Part shown: positions 45,463-55,100 of the stretch, piece by piece | Layout: each line of letters opens with the position of its first letter | Position numbering within the stretch: the stretch's first letter is position 1 | Assembly (NCBI GenBank): GCA_964654825.1 | Contig: CAZZKG010000016.1 | Span: 1 to 58,141 of the forward strand | Length of the DNA stretch: 58,141 nucleotides | Source of the DNA: CAZZKG01 sp964654825 | Lineage (GTDB): Bacteria > Gemmatimonadota > CAZMKB01 | Reading direction: 5' to 3' | The notes under the pieces: model-generated | The model's input: only the letters and a program-made list of their open reading frames with translations | The model's database searches: none | Told to the model about the DNA's origin: nothing | Program-made: the position numbers and the translations under genes

Positions 45463-45891
45463 ATGGCGCAGGCAAAACCTGGAGACACCGTACGAGTTCA
45501 CTACACGGGCAAACTGGAGGATGGTACCGTGTTCGATAGTTCCGTCGATGTCGATCCATTGAGATTTACCATAGGTGAAGGGCAGCTGATCCCCGGTTTT
45601 GAAGAGGCTGTGGTAGGGATGGAACCGGGTGAGTCCAAAACCGCCACTATCGCTGTCGAAAAGGCCTATGGTCCCGTGCGCGAAGAGATGATCTGGGAAT
45701 TAGAACGCGAATCGATTCCGGAAAATATAGATCCTAAAGTCGGTGAACAGCTGCAGGTCCGGCATGCGGACAATCGAACATTTGTCGTACAGATAGTCGG
45801 TGTTACCGAAACAAAAGTAACATTAGATGCAAATCACCCCCTTGCGGGGAAGGGGCTGGTCTTCGACCTCGAACTGGTCCAGATCGATTAG
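45463..45891 (+). CDS. FKBP-type peptidyl-prolyl isomerase, SlyD-like
   Basis: A 142-residue prolyl isomerase. The ATG at 45463 follows GAGAGGAG. The FKBP core begins VRVHYTGKLEDGTVFDSS and contains LIPGFEEAVVGMEPGE and KAYGPV, where the insert-in-flap domain starts (about 70-120), followed by DANHPLAGKGLVFDLELV, characteristic of SlyD-type proteins. There is no His-rich metal-binding tail and no signal peptide, so it is cytosolic. It catalyses X-Pro isomerisation and acts as a folding chaperone. Confidence 0.95.
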   Translation: MAQAKPGDTVRVHYTGKLEDGTVFDSSVDVDPLRFTIGEGQLIPGFEEAVVGMEPGESKTATIAVEKAYGPVREEMIWELERESIPENIDPKVGEQLQVRHADNRTFVVQIVGVTETKVTLDANHPLAGKGLVFDLELVQID

Positions 45892-45962
45892 TCTGCCCCA
45901 CCGGGAACAGTTCATAATTATTCCGGAGGAGACAGACATCATCGAACCGGTTTGTTCCTCGC

Positions 45963-46646
45963 TCAATCCAACTTGGTAACGATCCTGCTGATCCTCTGCT
46001 GGACATGGCTGGTCTCTTTGCCCGCATGATAGTCGGGCGGATTCCCGGACGCATTAATGGGAACGTAGAACTTGCCCTTGTCGGTCTCGTAATAAATCGA
46101 GATCCCGACTTTTTCCTCGTTCAGGGTGAGCACGTAGTCACCATTAGAGGATTCCCTGTTTGGTTCAATGAGGATATAATCGCCCCGGCGGATCCTTTCC
46201 CCGATCATCCCGTTCCCTTTGCGCTCTCCGGGGACGATCATCCAGTAGGCCTGGGGATCATCAGAGTATCCCGGTTCCAGTATCTCGATGGAATCACGGG
46301 ACTTCATCATATACTGGATGTCTCTCGAGTTGTCCCACATATCCGGTGTCAGCACGGGGATGTTTTTGAGTCCAGCATCCTTTATCTGGATTTCTCCCGA
46401 ACCTCCCTTGCCTGAGGAAACGACGTTGATGCCCTTCGGTGCCCGCTGCTTGTATGCTTCTATTCTCAGGAGATTGTAGTCGAGGTCGAGGGCTTCGCCG
46501 ATGGACTTGAGTATTCTCGTTGACGGGACACGGTTACCCGAAATGATCTTCCCTACATAGACATCAGAGATGCCCGCAAGTTTGGCAAGTCTGGCGTAGT
46601 TGAGCCCTATCTCTTTCATGCGACCTTTGAGTATGTCTTTAAGCAT
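45963..46646 (-). CDS. XRE-family regulator with degenerate S24-like domain
   Basis: A 227-residue DNA-binding protein. The ATG at 46646 follows GGAGGAAGTA; the longer frame from 46703 is rejected. Residues about 3-62 form a helix-turn-helix (NYARLAKLAGISDVYVGKIISGNR). After a linker, residues about 130-227 resemble the LexA/CI S24 domain (RRGDYILIEP, NGDYVLTLNEEKV). The catalytic dyad appears lost: Gly146 sits where the Ser nucleophile should be and Ser183 where the Lys should be, so self-cleavage is unlikely and the domain may serve for dimerisation. It lies upstream of, and divergent from, the histidine kinase. Confidence 0.85.
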   Translation of the reverse strand: MLKDILKGRMKEIGLNYARLAKLAGISDVYVGKIISGNRVPSTRILKSIGEALDLDYNLLRIEAYKQRAPKGINVVSSGKGGSGEIQIKDAGLKNIPVLTPDMWDNSRDIQYMMKSRDSIEILEPGYSDDPQAYWMIVPGERKGNGMIGERIRRGDYILIEPNRESSNGDYVLTLNEEKVGISIYYETDKGKFYVPINASGNPPDYHAGKETSHVQQRISRIVTKLD

Positions 46647-46798
46647 TACTTCCTCCGAACTGAATTTCTGTCGACAATGATGATTACTTCGTGAGTGTTC
46701 CATTTAACCCTGAGTTGATTGTTCCGGCTCCTTCCTGGTTTGTTGTTGACTGTCTTCATAAATAATTTATACAAAAAAGTAATCTTATCAATCAGTGT

Positions 46799-46826
46799 TT
46801 GGCTGTTTTTGTTGTAGGGTTATACT
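46799..46826 (+). promoter_or_regulatory. Candidate sigma-70 promoter of the histidine kinase gene
   Basis: TTGGCT (46799-46804), 16 nt, TATACT (46821-46826). The palindrome at 46836-46851 would cover about +3 to +18. Confidence 0.4.
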
Positions 46827-46835
46827 TATTCGTTA

Positions 46836-46851
46836 GTAGGATTATTCCTAC
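46836..46851. promoter_or_regulatory. Candidate operator palindrome
   Basis: GTAGGA-TTAT-TCCTAC, a perfect inverted repeat with 6-bp arms, just downstream of the kinase -10 box. A related half-site, GTAGG, lies at 46814-46818. It could be a binding site for the divergent XRE regulator or the response regulator; this rests on position alone. Confidence 0.35.
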
Positions 46852-47065
46852 ACGTGTTACCCTGTTTCTCCTCAACCCGGGATCCTGAATTGACAACAGA
46901 TACCATTCGTCATATCTTTCAGTTACTTAGAATATGTATATCAGGAAGACGTTATGTGTTCGGTTGAGCGAGGAGAATCCCCGGGCACCGGTGGTTCTAT
47001 GTCCTTTCGCTCGAAGTGGTTGTATGAGAACCCTCTTAATCGCTGCCCCGTATGAGAAATTCACC

Positions 47066-49360
47066 ATGAATAGTGAGAACGACGAAAGATACAGGATCAT
47101 GTTCGAGGACTCGCCGGTCGCCCTGACGGAAAATGACTGTTCCGCACTGAAAAGACATCTCGACCGGCTGCGGCGTGAAGGGGTTACCAGCGCAGCTGAA
47201 TATTTTGACGAACATCCCGGCGAGATGCGGAAATGTCTTCAGATGATCCTGCCTGTGACGGCCAATAAGGCCACGCTTAGATTGTTCAAAGCTCGCTCAC
47301 TCGAAGACCTGATAGACAGGTTCGGTTCAATTTTTACCGATGGATCTTTCGAGTTTTTCCGCCAGACTCTTGACGCAATGAGCGAAGGCCTGACTTTTTT
47401 AGACGGCCGGTCGGTGAACAACGACCTGGAGGAAAACGAGCTGCATCTTCACACTACCTGGTCGGTGTGTCCGGGCTGTGAGAAAACGTATTCCAGGGTG
47501 TTTATCTCCTTTCTGAATATAACTGACCGTATGAGAGCGGAAGAGGCGTTACGGGATTCGCAGGAGAAGTGGCGATCACTCGCTGAGAATGCACCGGATA
47601 TCTTCCTCAAGATGAGTCTGGACGGGACCGTGCTGTACCTGAATAGAACCGGGACGAGCAAGCCCCCCGAACAGGTGATAGGGACCAGTGTTTTTGAATA
47701 TGTGCCTGGCGAATATCATGAGCTCATGAGAAAAACCTTTTCGAAGGCGATAGAGACGGGGGAAACACAAAAATACGAGGTGAAAAGCACCAGCACAGAC
47801 GGCATTACGGCGTGGTATATGACCCACGTCGGACCGGTCAAGCACAATGGCCGGATCAATGCCCTGATGCTCATCTCGAGGGACATCACGGTAAGAAAGA
47901 ACGCCGAACTGGCACTCCGCGAGAGCGAAGTGAGGATGGGCCACCTCCTCGCAGGCAGTCCAGCCCTACTTTACAGCGGCGGGTTTGTGGACGGGACATT
48001 TGTCCCCTCATTCGTCAGCAGCAACGTGAACGAAATTTTCGGGTTTAGAGCCGAAGAATGTCTCTGTGATAAAAGCTGGTGGTGGTCCCGAATTCATCCC
48101 GAAGACCGGGAGAAGGCCTCGAAGTGGCTCGATGAGCTTAAAAAAGAAGATCATTACCGGCATGAGTACCGTTTTCGGCTCAAAGATGATTCGTACGTCT
48201 TGATCGAAGACACCCTGCGTCTGTACCGTGACGATCAGGGCAACCCTTCTTCCGTCGTTGGTATGTGGATCGATATAACAGAGCGCAAACGAGCGGAGGA
48301 CGCACTGCGTGAGTCGGAAGAGATGTACAGAAATCTGATCATTACGTCTCCGGATTCGATCGTCGTGACCGATCTGGACGCCAACCTGATGTATGTTTCA
48401 AAGAAAACACTCGAACTGTACGGGTATGATGATGATGATGAGGTCATCGGTACGAATGCTCTGGAATATTTTGCCCCCGAGGATCGTGATCGGGCCCGTG
48501 ACAACATCAGGAAAACCATCGAGGAAGGTTTTGTAAAAAATGTAGAGTACACTTTCCTGAGAAAAGACGGCACACGTTTCACCGGCGAATTGAACGCATC
48601 GCTGATACGCGATGCCGGTGGTGAGCCGAAAGTGTTCATCTCCACGACGAGAGACATATCCATGCGGAAGAAGGTTTCTGACGAGTTGAAGAATTCCCGG
48701 GAGCAGTTACGCCAGCTCGCAGCTCATCTCCAATCCGTGAGAGAAGGGGAGCGGACGAGGATTTCCCGCGAAATCCACGATGAGCTGGGCCAGGTGTTGA
48801 CTGCGATGAAAATGGACCTGGCGTGGGTCGAAAACAAGCTGCCTCGAGACCAGGCCGTACTCCACGACAAAATCAGATCGATATCGAATCTGGCCGACAC
48901 GACCATACGGACGGTAAAACGGATTTCTTCCGAGCTTCGCCCGGGGTTACTGGATGACCTGGGCCTTGTAGCGGCAGTCGAGTGGCAGATGCAGGAGTTT
49001 CAGGAGCGGACGGGTATAGACTGCGAGCTTCTGATTGAGCCGGACGAGTTCGATCTGGACGTGGAGCGGGCTACCACAGTATTTCGTATCCTCCAGGAAG
49101 CCCTGACAAATGTCGCACGACACGCAAATGCGTCTCAGGTTGAAGTGCTCCTGCGTAAAAAAGCGGATAATATCGAACTCATGGTGAGGGATAATGGGGT
49201 AGGGATTAAAAAACGGCTGATAAATTCCCCGGAATCTCTGGGGTTGACGGGTATGAGGGAACGTTGCTATTCTATAGGAGGTGAAATCAAGATCAATGGC
49301 AAGCGGGGGCAGGGGACGATGGTCGAGGTGTTTATCCCCTTTCCACATGGAAGTGTTTGA
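47066..49360 (+). CDS. Multi-PAS sensor histidine kinase (NarL-type HisKA_3)
   Basis: 764 residues from the ATG at 47066, where recognisable protein begins (NSENDERYRIMFEDSPVAL); the frame is open from 46934 and no candidate start has a clear ribosome binding site. Four PAS-like regions follow (about 10-165, 175-295, 300-420, 425-545), each ending in a PAC-type DITxRKxAEx linker. The HisKA_3 dimerisation domain has the phosphorylated His in RISREIHDELGQVL (about residue 570). The HATPase domain (about 660-760) has the N box EALTNVARHA, G1 DNGVGI and G2 GLTGMRERC. No membrane helix was found, so it is a cytoplasmic sensor; a Cys pair SVCPGCEKTYS in the first PAS might bind a metal or redox cofactor. 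The response regulator gene follows at once. Confidence 0.9.
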   Translation: MNSENDERYRIMFEDSPVALTENDCSALKRHLDRLRREGVTSAAEYFDEHPGEMRKCLQMILPVTANKATLRLFKARSLEDLIDRFGSIFTDGSFEFFRQTLDAMSEGLTFLDGRSVNNDLEENELHLHTTWSVCPGCEKTYSRVFISFLNITDRMRAEEALRDSQEKWRSLAENAPDIFLKMSLDGTVLYLNRTGTSKPPEQVIGTSVFEYVPGEYHELMRKTFSKAIETGETQKYEVKSTSTDGITAWYMTHVGPVKHNGRINALMLISRDITVRKNAELALRESEVRMGHLLAGSPALLYSGGFVDGTFVPSFVSSNVNEIFGFRAEECLCDKSWWWSRIHPEDREKASKWLDELKKEDHYRHEYRFRLKDDSYVLIEDTLRLYRDDQGNPSSVVGMWIDITERKRAEDALRESEEMYRNLIITSPDSIVVTDLDANLMYVSKKTLELYGYDDDDEVIGTNALEYFAPEDRDRARDNIRKTIEEGFVKNVEYTFLRKDGTRFTGELNASLIRDAGGEPKVFISTTRDISMRKKVSDELKNSREQLRQLAAHLQSVREGERTRISREIHDELGQVLTAMKMDLAWVENKLPRDQAVLHDKIRSISNLADTTIRTVKRISSELRPGLLDDLGLVAAVEWQMQEFQERTGIDCELLIEPDEFDLDVERATTVFRILQEALTNVARHANASQVEVLLRKKADNIELMVRDNGVGIKKRLINSPESLGLTGMRERCYSIGGEIKINGKRGQGTMVEVFIPFPHGSV

Positions 49361-49361
49361 A

Positions 49362-49991
49362 ATGATAAAAGTACTCATTGCCGATGATCATGCAATTGTC
49401 CGCAGGGGTTTGAGACAGATTCTCGAGGAAATTCCTGACATCGAGATCGTCGATGAGGCGGGCGGCGGGAGAGAAGCACTCGAGAAAATTCTCAAACAGC
49501 ATTATGATGTCGTTGTACTTGATATATCCATGCCTGACGGAAACGGGCTCGAAATATTGCTGCGGATCAGAGCTGAAAAACCTGAGCTCCCGGTGCTCAT
49601 CTTGAGCATCCATCCGGAGGAGCAGTACGCAGTGAGAGCTTTCCGGGACGGGGCTTCCGGATACCTGACGAAAGAAAGTGCTCCCGATGAGCTCATCGAA
49701 GCGATACGGAGAATATCTCAGGGTAGAAAATACGTGTCTTCTTCTCTTGCCGAGAAACTGGCTTCAAAACTTCATCGTGATGTCGATAAACTGCCTCACG
49801 AATCTCTCTCCAATCGTGAGTTTCAGGTAATGTGCATGATAGCCGGCGGGAAATCTGTGAAAGAAATAGCCGAGGAGCTCCATCTGAGCTCGAAGACTAT
49901 CAGTACCTACCGATCACGTATTCTGGAAAAAATGCAGGTGAAGAATAACGCTGAATTAATCCGATACGCGATAAAGAGTAAACTCGTCTGA
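49362..49991 (+). CDS. NarL/FixJ-family response regulator
   Basis: A 209-residue two-component regulator. The ATG at 49362 lies 1 nt after the kinase stop. The receiver domain (1-120) has acidic pair Asp8-Asp9, phosphoacceptor Asp54 (VVLDISMPDG) and the Lys of LTKES. The C-terminal LuxR-type HTH (about 145-205) reads LSNREFQVMCMIAGGKSVKEI and LSSKTISTYRSRILEKM. It is surely the partner of the kinase upstream. Targets are unknown. Confidence 0.94.
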   Translation: MIKVLIADDHAIVRRGLRQILEEIPDIEIVDEAGGGREALEKILKQHYDVVVLDISMPDGNGLEILLRIRAEKPELPVLILSIHPEEQYAVRAFRDGASGYLTKESAPDELIEAIRRISQGRKYVSSSLAEKLASKLHRDVDKLPHESLSNREFQVMCMIAGGKSVKEIAEELHLSSKTISTYRSRILEKMQVKNNAELIRYAIKSKLV

Positions 49992-50017
49992 TTGTTCCTG
50001 GACCAGAACCCCCAGAG

Positions 50018-51823
50018 TTACGGTGAGGGGTAGCCAAGTTCAGCAGCTCGGTCGGCGAACTCTTTCGCCTTATCGTCATCACCCATCTCAGAATAAATGC
50101 GGGCAAGGGCGAGGCAGTAATCGCCTGCTGAAGGTTCGAGCTCGAGCGCTTTTTCATAGAAGGTGGCAGCTCTGGAGTACTCTTCCTGCTCGATGTACAG
50201 GTTTCCCAGATTTCGATAGGCGTCTGTGAGGTTGGGATTCAGTTCGATAGCTTTCTGAAACTGAGTTCGGGCCTTCGAGCTATCCTCGAGCTGCTGATAA
50301 ACCATCCCGATCATGTTGTGGGCCAGTGAGTTGGTCGGATCGCCAGACACGATCTCCTCGAACCGGATGAGAGCCTCGTTGAAATCACCTTTCCCCATCT
50401 CCTGCCTGCCGAGGTTGATGAGGTCGTGAAAGGTAATCATCTCCTTCGGATCCCTCAGGGGGACATCCTCGCTGACAGGCGGAGCTCCGGATACGTATCC
50501 GAGCGCCTGAAGCCTGTCCCGGTCCTGAGACGAGAGGGCGGCATCTTCCGCGAGACCGGATTCCACGTCCTCTTTCTCCGCGATCATGGCGTCCAGCCGG
50601 CTGGAGAGTTTTTCTGCGACTTCTCGTTCGGTATCGAAGAGATTGTTGATCTCCCCCGGGTCTCTGGAAAGGTCGAAGAGTTCGGGATTGGATGTTTCGA
50701 TGTACTTCCATCTCGGCCCCCTGATACCATAGACCCTGCTCCAGCCGTAATTCAGGTAGGGGAACATGCTTTCGCTGTATACGAACCTCTCCCCTTCGCT
50801 CCTTCCGCTGATGACATCGACCAGGCTCACCCCATCCATACCGTGACCGGGGTCGATACCGAGGAAGTCCAGAATGGTTGGTACCACGTCCGCGAGTGAA
50901 ACCACATCGCCGATTACCGTGCCCGCAGGAATCTTCCCGGCCCAGCTCATGATGAGCGGTATCTTAATCGTCGAATCATAGATAAAAATACAGTGTGTGT
51001 ATTCCCTGTGTTCGCCCAGGCTTTCGCCGTGGTCCCCGGTGACGATGATCAGGGTATTGTCCAGAAGTTCGGAAGTCCTGAGTTCATCCAGGATCATTCC
51101 AATATTCCTGTCGACGAACGCTATTTCGCCGTAGTAGGGCCGTTTCTGGTATTCCCTCGAGTAGGGTGGGGGAGGTGTATAGGGGTAATGGGCATCGAAG
51201 TAGTGTATCCAGAGAAAGAACTTCTCATCCGAGTTGTCCCTCAGCCAGGACAACGCTCTCCTGGTGACAACACCAGCCGGTCTCTCGGACACTTCCCTCA
51301 TCCCGATATCGGGAACCCCATCGGGTAACAGCCTGTCAGATCGGGCTTTCGGCTTCGGGAGCTCGTCGTCGTAGTAATCGAATCCCTGGTCGAGGCCGCG
51401 GCTAGAGTCGAGGACAAAAGCACCGACGGTTGCCGCCGTTCTGTATCCGTTCTCCTTGAGAATCTCCGCCAGAGTCAGAGCTTTCTCCGAGAGCCTGAAA
51501 GTTGTGTTGTCGCGGACTCCATGCGTTGTCGGATACAATCCTGTCAGGAGCGTCGTGTGTGATGGGAGGGTAAGCGGTGCCGGAGCTATCGCGTTTTGAA
51601 AACGTACACCATGAGATGCCAGGAAGTCGATGCTGGGAGTGTTTATCCCGCGGTGACCGTAGCATCCCAGCCTGTCGGCTCTGACTGTGTCCATGCTGAT
51701 CAGAATTACATTCGGGCCGGTCTCTTTTGAGCCGGGTGCGCATACGACTCCTGACAGGACGACGAGGAAAGTCGAGAGGAGAAATAGCGATCTGCCCACG
51801 AAATTTTTCCTTCTGTCATCCAT
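50018..51823 (-). CDS. Sulfatase-fold protein with C-terminal TPR repeats
   Basis: A 601-residue exported protein. The start at 51823 follows GGGAGGG, and the product opens with a lipoprotein-like signal (RSLFLLSTFLVVLSGVVC). The alkaline-phosphatase fold has VILISMDTVRADRLGCYGH and ITGDHGESLGEH-type metal sites (VTGDHGESLGEH). The nucleophile site is PLTLPSHTTLLTG, again with Thr and His in place of Cys/Ser and Arg. The C-terminal third (about 455-595) has three TPR units (NSLAHNMIGMVYQQLEDSSK, TDAYRNLGNLYIEQEEYSR, GDYCLALARIYSEMGDDDK). The fusion of a hydrolase domain with TPRs suggests a protein-interaction scaffold. It converges on the response regulator with a 26-nt gap. Confidence 0.87.
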   Translation of the reverse strand: MDDRRKNFVGRSLFLLSTFLVVLSGVVCAPGSKETGPNVILISMDTVRADRLGCYGHRGINTPSIDFLASHGVRFQNAIAPAPLTLPSHTTLLTGLYPTTHGVRDNTTFRLSEKALTLAEILKENGYRTAATVGAFVLDSSRGLDQGFDYYDDELPKPKARSDRLLPDGVPDIGMREVSERPAGVVTRRALSWLRDNSDEKFFLWIHYFDAHYPYTPPPPYSREYQKRPYYGEIAFVDRNIGMILDELRTSELLDNTLIIVTGDHGESLGEHREYTHCIFIYDSTIKIPLIMSWAGKIPAGTVIGDVVSLADVVPTILDFLGIDPGHGMDGVSLVDVISGRSEGERFVYSESMFPYLNYGWSRVYGIRGPRWKYIETSNPELFDLSRDPGEINNLFDTEREVAEKLSSRLDAMIAEKEDVESGLAEDAALSSQDRDRLQALGYVSGAPPVSEDVPLRDPKEMITFHDLINLGRQEMGKGDFNEALIRFEEIVSGDPTNSLAHNMIGMVYQQLEDSSKARTQFQKAIELNPNLTDAYRNLGNLYIEQEEYSRAATFYEKALELEPSAGDYCLALARIYSEMGDDDKAKEFADRAAELGYPSP

Positions 51824-51941
51824 CGGTCCCTCCCGATATCCCATTTTCGTGTAATTTAATGAAAACGAGCTCCACATTCCACTTCTTCTCAAGCCGGATT
51901 CCGTGATCGTGCGGGGGCTGGCGTCCTCGAATTTATTTCTA

Positions 51942-51970
51942 TTGACATCCATCGCTCTATGTGATACAAT
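51942..51970 (+). promoter_or_regulatory. Sigma-70 promoter of the C25 peptidase gene
   Basis: TTGACA (51942-51947), 17 nt, TACAAT (51965-51970). The expected transcription start at about 51977 coincides with the left end of the long inverted repeat. Confidence 0.65.
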
Positions 51971-51975
51971 GACTT

Positions 51976-52045
51976 AGTGGTCCTGTTCATAAATACGGTG
52001 ATGCATCGCTGGCCGAATGCCGGTGTATTTATGAACAGGACCACT
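51976..52045. repeat. Perfect 21-bp inverted repeat at the transcription start of the peptidase gene
   Basis: The arm 51976-51996 (containing GTCCTGTTCATAAATAC) is an exact reverse complement of 52025-52045, with a 28-nt loop. Its architecture is like the repeat at 22433-22511, and the two share ATTTAT and ACAG-type motifs with short CCA/CCAC ends. It is probably a REP/RAYT-type or MITE-like element and would form a stable hairpin at the extreme 5' end of the mRNA. Confidence 0.85.
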
Positions 52046-52122
52046 GAGAAAATCGAGATACGATTTTCCTGCCAGAAATGTTCTGTCCATTAAAACCGAG
52101 AACCTGCTCGAGGAGGCACCTG

Positions 52123-55100
52123 ATGAGTAAAATTCGTTTTACTCTCACCCTGGTCCTCGCCACTGTTGTTCTCACGTATGCTCCGGTCATTCATGCGGCT
52201 CAGTCAGGGAATCCACAGTCGGGTATCGTCGCTGCGCCCGTCTCGGACCAGCTGACCTATCGTATGGATTTCGGGGAGCCGCAGCTTGAGAGGATACAGG
52301 TACTGGACGAGACCTTTACAACTTTACACATGCCGGGGGCGATGTCCATCGGTCAAACCATCGGGGCACCTGTCGTACAGATTGCTCCGCTGCAGCTTCT
52401 CCTTCCGCAGGGTACCGAAATGTCCGGTATCGAAATAGTGACCGGTCGAGCGGTTGAAGTCGACGCTGCTGCGCAGGGCTTCGATCTTGTAAACGCCGAG
52501 CCGATCGTTCCGGCACAACCTCCGGTACCTTTCGGACATCCCCAACCCGAAGAGCTCGCGTTCGATGCGGCAGTCTACAGCTCGAACCAGGCTTTCCCCG
52601 GGATACAGTACAAGAGCCTGGGGGTAGGGAATTCCCGAGGTTACAGCATACTCACACTCAATATATTTCCGACCGAGTACATTCCCGCCGAGGGGAAGCT
52701 TTACTATTACCCCGAGATGACAGTACTGGTAAGCCTGAATCACACCGGCAAAGCAAACAGGTTTTTCCGTCCCGGTAACCGGGAGGACAGGGAGTGGGTC
52801 GAGTCCCTCGTCGCCAACGCCGAGGTGAGCCGGACATACGTGGCACCGACCCGCACCGAGTACCCGGGCGGTCTCTGTGATCCCGGAGACAACGGTGGGA
52901 GAGGTTACGATTACGTGATCATCTGCCGTCAGCAGCTTCTCGACTTCACGGCGACTTACAACTGGGACGACCTGATCGCCGAGAAACAGTCGCTCGGACT
53001 CGAAGCAACAAAGATATCCGTCGAGGACATCACCGGATGCACGGATTATGACAATCCCGATCCCCTGTTCGATGACACCCCTGCACACATCAGGGAGTTC
53101 CTCCGGGATGCTTACTCCGACTGGGGGCTCGAGTACGTGCTCATCGCCGGAGACCAGGACGGATCGGCCATGGTCCAGAGGAGACTCCTCGACTACGCGT
53201 ACGAGTCGAACTGCGAGTCGGATCTATACTGGAGTAATCTCGACGAGACTTTCAATGACGATGGAGACAACGACTGGGGGGAGGAAGGTGACAACGGGTT
53301 CGATCTGTACTCGGAACTCTGGATAGGCAGTATCCCATGTGATACCGGGGACGATATATCCAACTGGCTCACCAAATCTTTTTACTATCAGAACGATTAC
53401 ACCCCCGATTACCTGGACAACGCCGGGTTTTACGGTGGAGACACAGGGTGGAACTGCCAGGGGGATGATTTCATCGATTACAGTGCCATTTATGGGTACG
53501 ACTACTGGCCCGGTCCGATCCCCGAGGACTATCCGGACTGGCTGTGGTTCCAGTACGGATTCGACACCTGGAACCAGGAGAACCCTGGACTCGAATACGA
53601 CATCTCGGTACAGTGGACAGCCGAACCACCCAATCCGGGCTGGCAGGGAGGCTCTTCGAGCGCGGCGATCGCCGGCCTCCGCGACGCGATCAACAATGAT
53701 CAGTGCACGCTCATCAGCGGCATTGCTCACGCAGCCTGTTACATGTCCCTGGATGTCTATGACAGTGACTGGGAAGCTCTGTACCACAACACAGTTCCTT
53801 TTTTCCTTAGCGACTATGGATGTCACTGCGGTGACATGGATGCGTCAGATGACGGTGTGCTTCACTCGATGCTATTTCACTCCGACACGGAGCTCGCGTT
53901 CGCCGTCGTGTACAACACCGGCTACGGCTGGGGCAACTTCGATTGTACGATGTCGAGCAGTGCGCTACAGCAGAAGAGCTTCTGGGATTACCATTTCAAT
54001 CCTGATCTCTCCGGCAACCCGAACCTGTGGCAGATGGGGAGAGCTCACGCCTGGTCGAAGGATCTCATGGCACCGACCATCGACTGGGATTCCTATGGTA
54101 CGTGGAGGGGTGTCATAGAGACATGTCTTCTCTTCGGAGACCCGGCCCAGGTTCTGAAGCCTCCCGCATCCGAACGCATCGTGGGGTACGTCCGAAATTC
54201 GGCCGACCTCAACCCGATCGCCGGAGCGGATATCGATGTGGTCGAGACGAACAGCGCGGGAGTCAGCGACAGCACCGGATACTACGAGATCTGGGGAAGT
54301 TTTCCCGACACCGTGACCGTCATCGTATCCAAGTTCGGTTTCGTCTCAGACACCTCCCAGGTGGAAATCGTTCCCGAGGGATCCACCTTTCACACTGTCC
54401 AGCTGGATCCGCTCAATCCCGGGACCCTCAACGGGAGTGTAACCGATTTCGAGACAGGCGATGCTGTTGATGCAACCGTTTCGGTGCTCTGGCTCGGTAC
54501 TCCCGTTGTTCAGACGAGTACGGATCCTTTTACCGGATATTACGAATTCGTCTTGCCCTCGGGAAATTACGATATCAGGGTTATACCCGACCTGCCGTAT
54601 CTGCCGACTTCGATGTCTGATGTCGATGTGGCGGAGGGTGAGGTGACAACTGTTGACTTCTCGATCCTCCCCGTCACGACCTTCACGGATATTTCGGAGG
54701 CGGCCGGAGTCGACGATGCAGATTTCGGGCAGGGTGTCGCATGGGCGGACTTCGACAACGACGGCTTCGTCGATCTCTATGTCTGTAATTTCTCAGGGAG
54801 TAATGCCCTCTATCACAATCTCGGAGGGGGGATCTTCGAGGATGTGACCGGGGCTTCCGGTACCGGTGATGTCTCCAGCAGCTTCGGCTGCGTCTGGGCC
54901 GATTATGACGAGGATGGTGACCAGGATCTCTATGTTACTAACAGGAACAACCCCAACCGGCTCTATCAGAACGACGGTTCCGGTACATTTACCGATGTGG
55001 CTGCCTCTGCCGGTGTGGCCGGTGAAACCGATTACAGTCAGGGAGCGGCCTGGGCTGATTATGACCTGGATGGGAACCTCGATCTCTTCGTCGCAAACCG

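Larger units (their letters stand above)
46647..47065. other. Divergent control region of the XRE regulator and histidine kinase
   Basis: About 420 nt, AT-rich in the middle (46750-46860). It holds the kinase promoter and a palindrome (separate entries). On the minus strand, TATAAA near 46765-46770 could serve the regulator, but its -35 is poor. Confidence 0.4.

Noticed and set aside
46800..46816. Sigma-54-like TGG-N-TTG sequence before the histidine kinase
   Set aside because: The -12 element reads TG instead of GC at the required spacing; a sigma-70 arrangement fits better.
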